From Chloroflexota bacterium (GTDB lineage: Bacteria > Chloroflexota > Limnocylindria > Limnocylindrales > CSP1-4): DNA of 6,180 nt. The stretch covers positions 1-6,180 of the forward strand of contig JACCQX010000154.1 of the NCBI GenBank assembly GCA_013813905.1, written 5' to 3'. A model generated the notes under the pieces. It was given only the letters and a program-made list of their open reading frames with translations. It was not told where the DNA came from and did not search any database. Shown piece by piece: positions 5,868-6,180 of this stretch (position 1 is the first letter of the stretch; every line of letters begins with the position of its first letter). The translations under genes were made by a program, and so were the position numbers.

Positions 5868-6180
5868 ATGGAGGTCACCTGGTACGGCGATACCTGTCTG
5901 CGACTGAAAGGGCGGGAGGGCGTGGTCGCCGCCGACGCCTACCGGTCGGTGGTCGGCCCCACCGGACGCGGCCTGACGGCTGACATCATCACCTACAGCC
6001 ACCCGGATGACACCCCACCGCCGGTGCGGCCCAAGGGCGACCGACTCAACGGACACGCGGCGGGCTTCCTGAGGCCGACCAGCCTGGACCCCGCCTTCAT
6101 CCTGGACGGTCCCGGCGAATACGAGGTGCATGAGGTCCTCATCAACGGCGTGCGGACCTTCCGGGACGACGACAAGGGTC
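5868..6180 (+). CDS. Lactamase_B_3-type MBL-fold protein, partial, degraded metal motif
   Basis: 104 codons are visible before the window ends, with no stop. The start MEVTWYGDTCLRLKGREGVV and the later LDGPGEYEVHEVLINGVRTF match the family (UPF0173/YtnP-like, PF13483) whose typical forms read WYGHSCFRL and DGPGEYEV. At the place where the family has SHxHxDH, this protein reads SHPDDTPPP (residues 44-52), so only H45 and an Asp remain of the first metal-binding motif. Also D8 stands in the usual H of YGHSC. The enzyme is therefore probably inactive as a metallo-hydrolase or uses an altered site. ATG 5868 fits the family N terminus and has CAGGA 8 nt upstream. An in-frame ATG at 5859 would add three residues. 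The upstream terminator at 5805-5846 may control it. Confidence 0.75.
   Translation, partial: MEVTWYGDTCLRLKGREGVVAADAYRSVVGPTGRGLTADIITYSHPDDTPPPVRPKGDRLNGHAAGFLRPTSLDPAFILDGPGEYEVHEVLINGVRTFRDDDKG

Overview
The window is GC-rich, densely packed bacterial DNA with GTG as well as ATG starts. I read it as most likely from a Chloroflexota lineage (Limnocylindria-like or a relative). That is an inference from the style of the proteins: a TM-anchored HExxH protease with the EGDA and STEQIMHPEKY motifs, a Lactamase_B_3-type protein at the right edge, and a bacterial ArgRS of the NPTGPL type. No marker here proves the taxonomy.

Left part (about 1-3870, all + strand): five genes run head to tail with very short gaps. 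First is a toxin-antitoxin pair, made of a small excisionase/MerR-type helix-turn-helix antitoxin (52-297) and a PIN-domain VapC-like ribonuclease toxin (300-689). Next come a HAD-superfamily hydrolase with unusual motif I and II residues (697-1356), an RNase Z-like metallo-beta-lactamase-fold hydrolase with a complete metal site (1365-2144), and arginyl-tRNA synthetase, argS (2179-3870). Gaps are 2, 7, 8 and 34 bp, so at least the first four could share a transcript. A TATACT box and an inverted repeat lie directly against the antitoxin ATG, suggesting a leaderless, autoregulated TA promoter.

Middle (3871-4132): a gene-poor gap of about 260 bp between the convergent argS and protease genes, with one short GC-only hairpin. 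Then, on the - strand (4133-5683), comes a 516-residue single-pass membrane protein with a Thr/Pro/Ser-rich stalk and a predicted extracytoplasmic zinc metalloprotease domain (HEYVH plus EGDA).

Right part (5684-6180): a divergent intergenic region holds a weak + strand -10 element, a hairpin, a pyrimidine-rich linker and a 14-bp perfect-stem intrinsic terminator with a T5 tail. No + strand protein gene precedes this terminator, so it marks either a small RNA or an attenuated leader of the next gene. That gene (5868 onward, cut by the window edge) encodes a Lactamase_B_3-type MBL-fold protein whose HxHxDH metal motif is reduced to SHPDDT, suggesting a pseudoenzyme.

The most unusual signals are the orphan two-hairpin/terminator element, the degraded-motif MBL protein, the variant HAD active site and the TVGN form of the ArgRS HIGH motif. 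I see no CRISPR array, insertion sequence, tRNA or rRNA.
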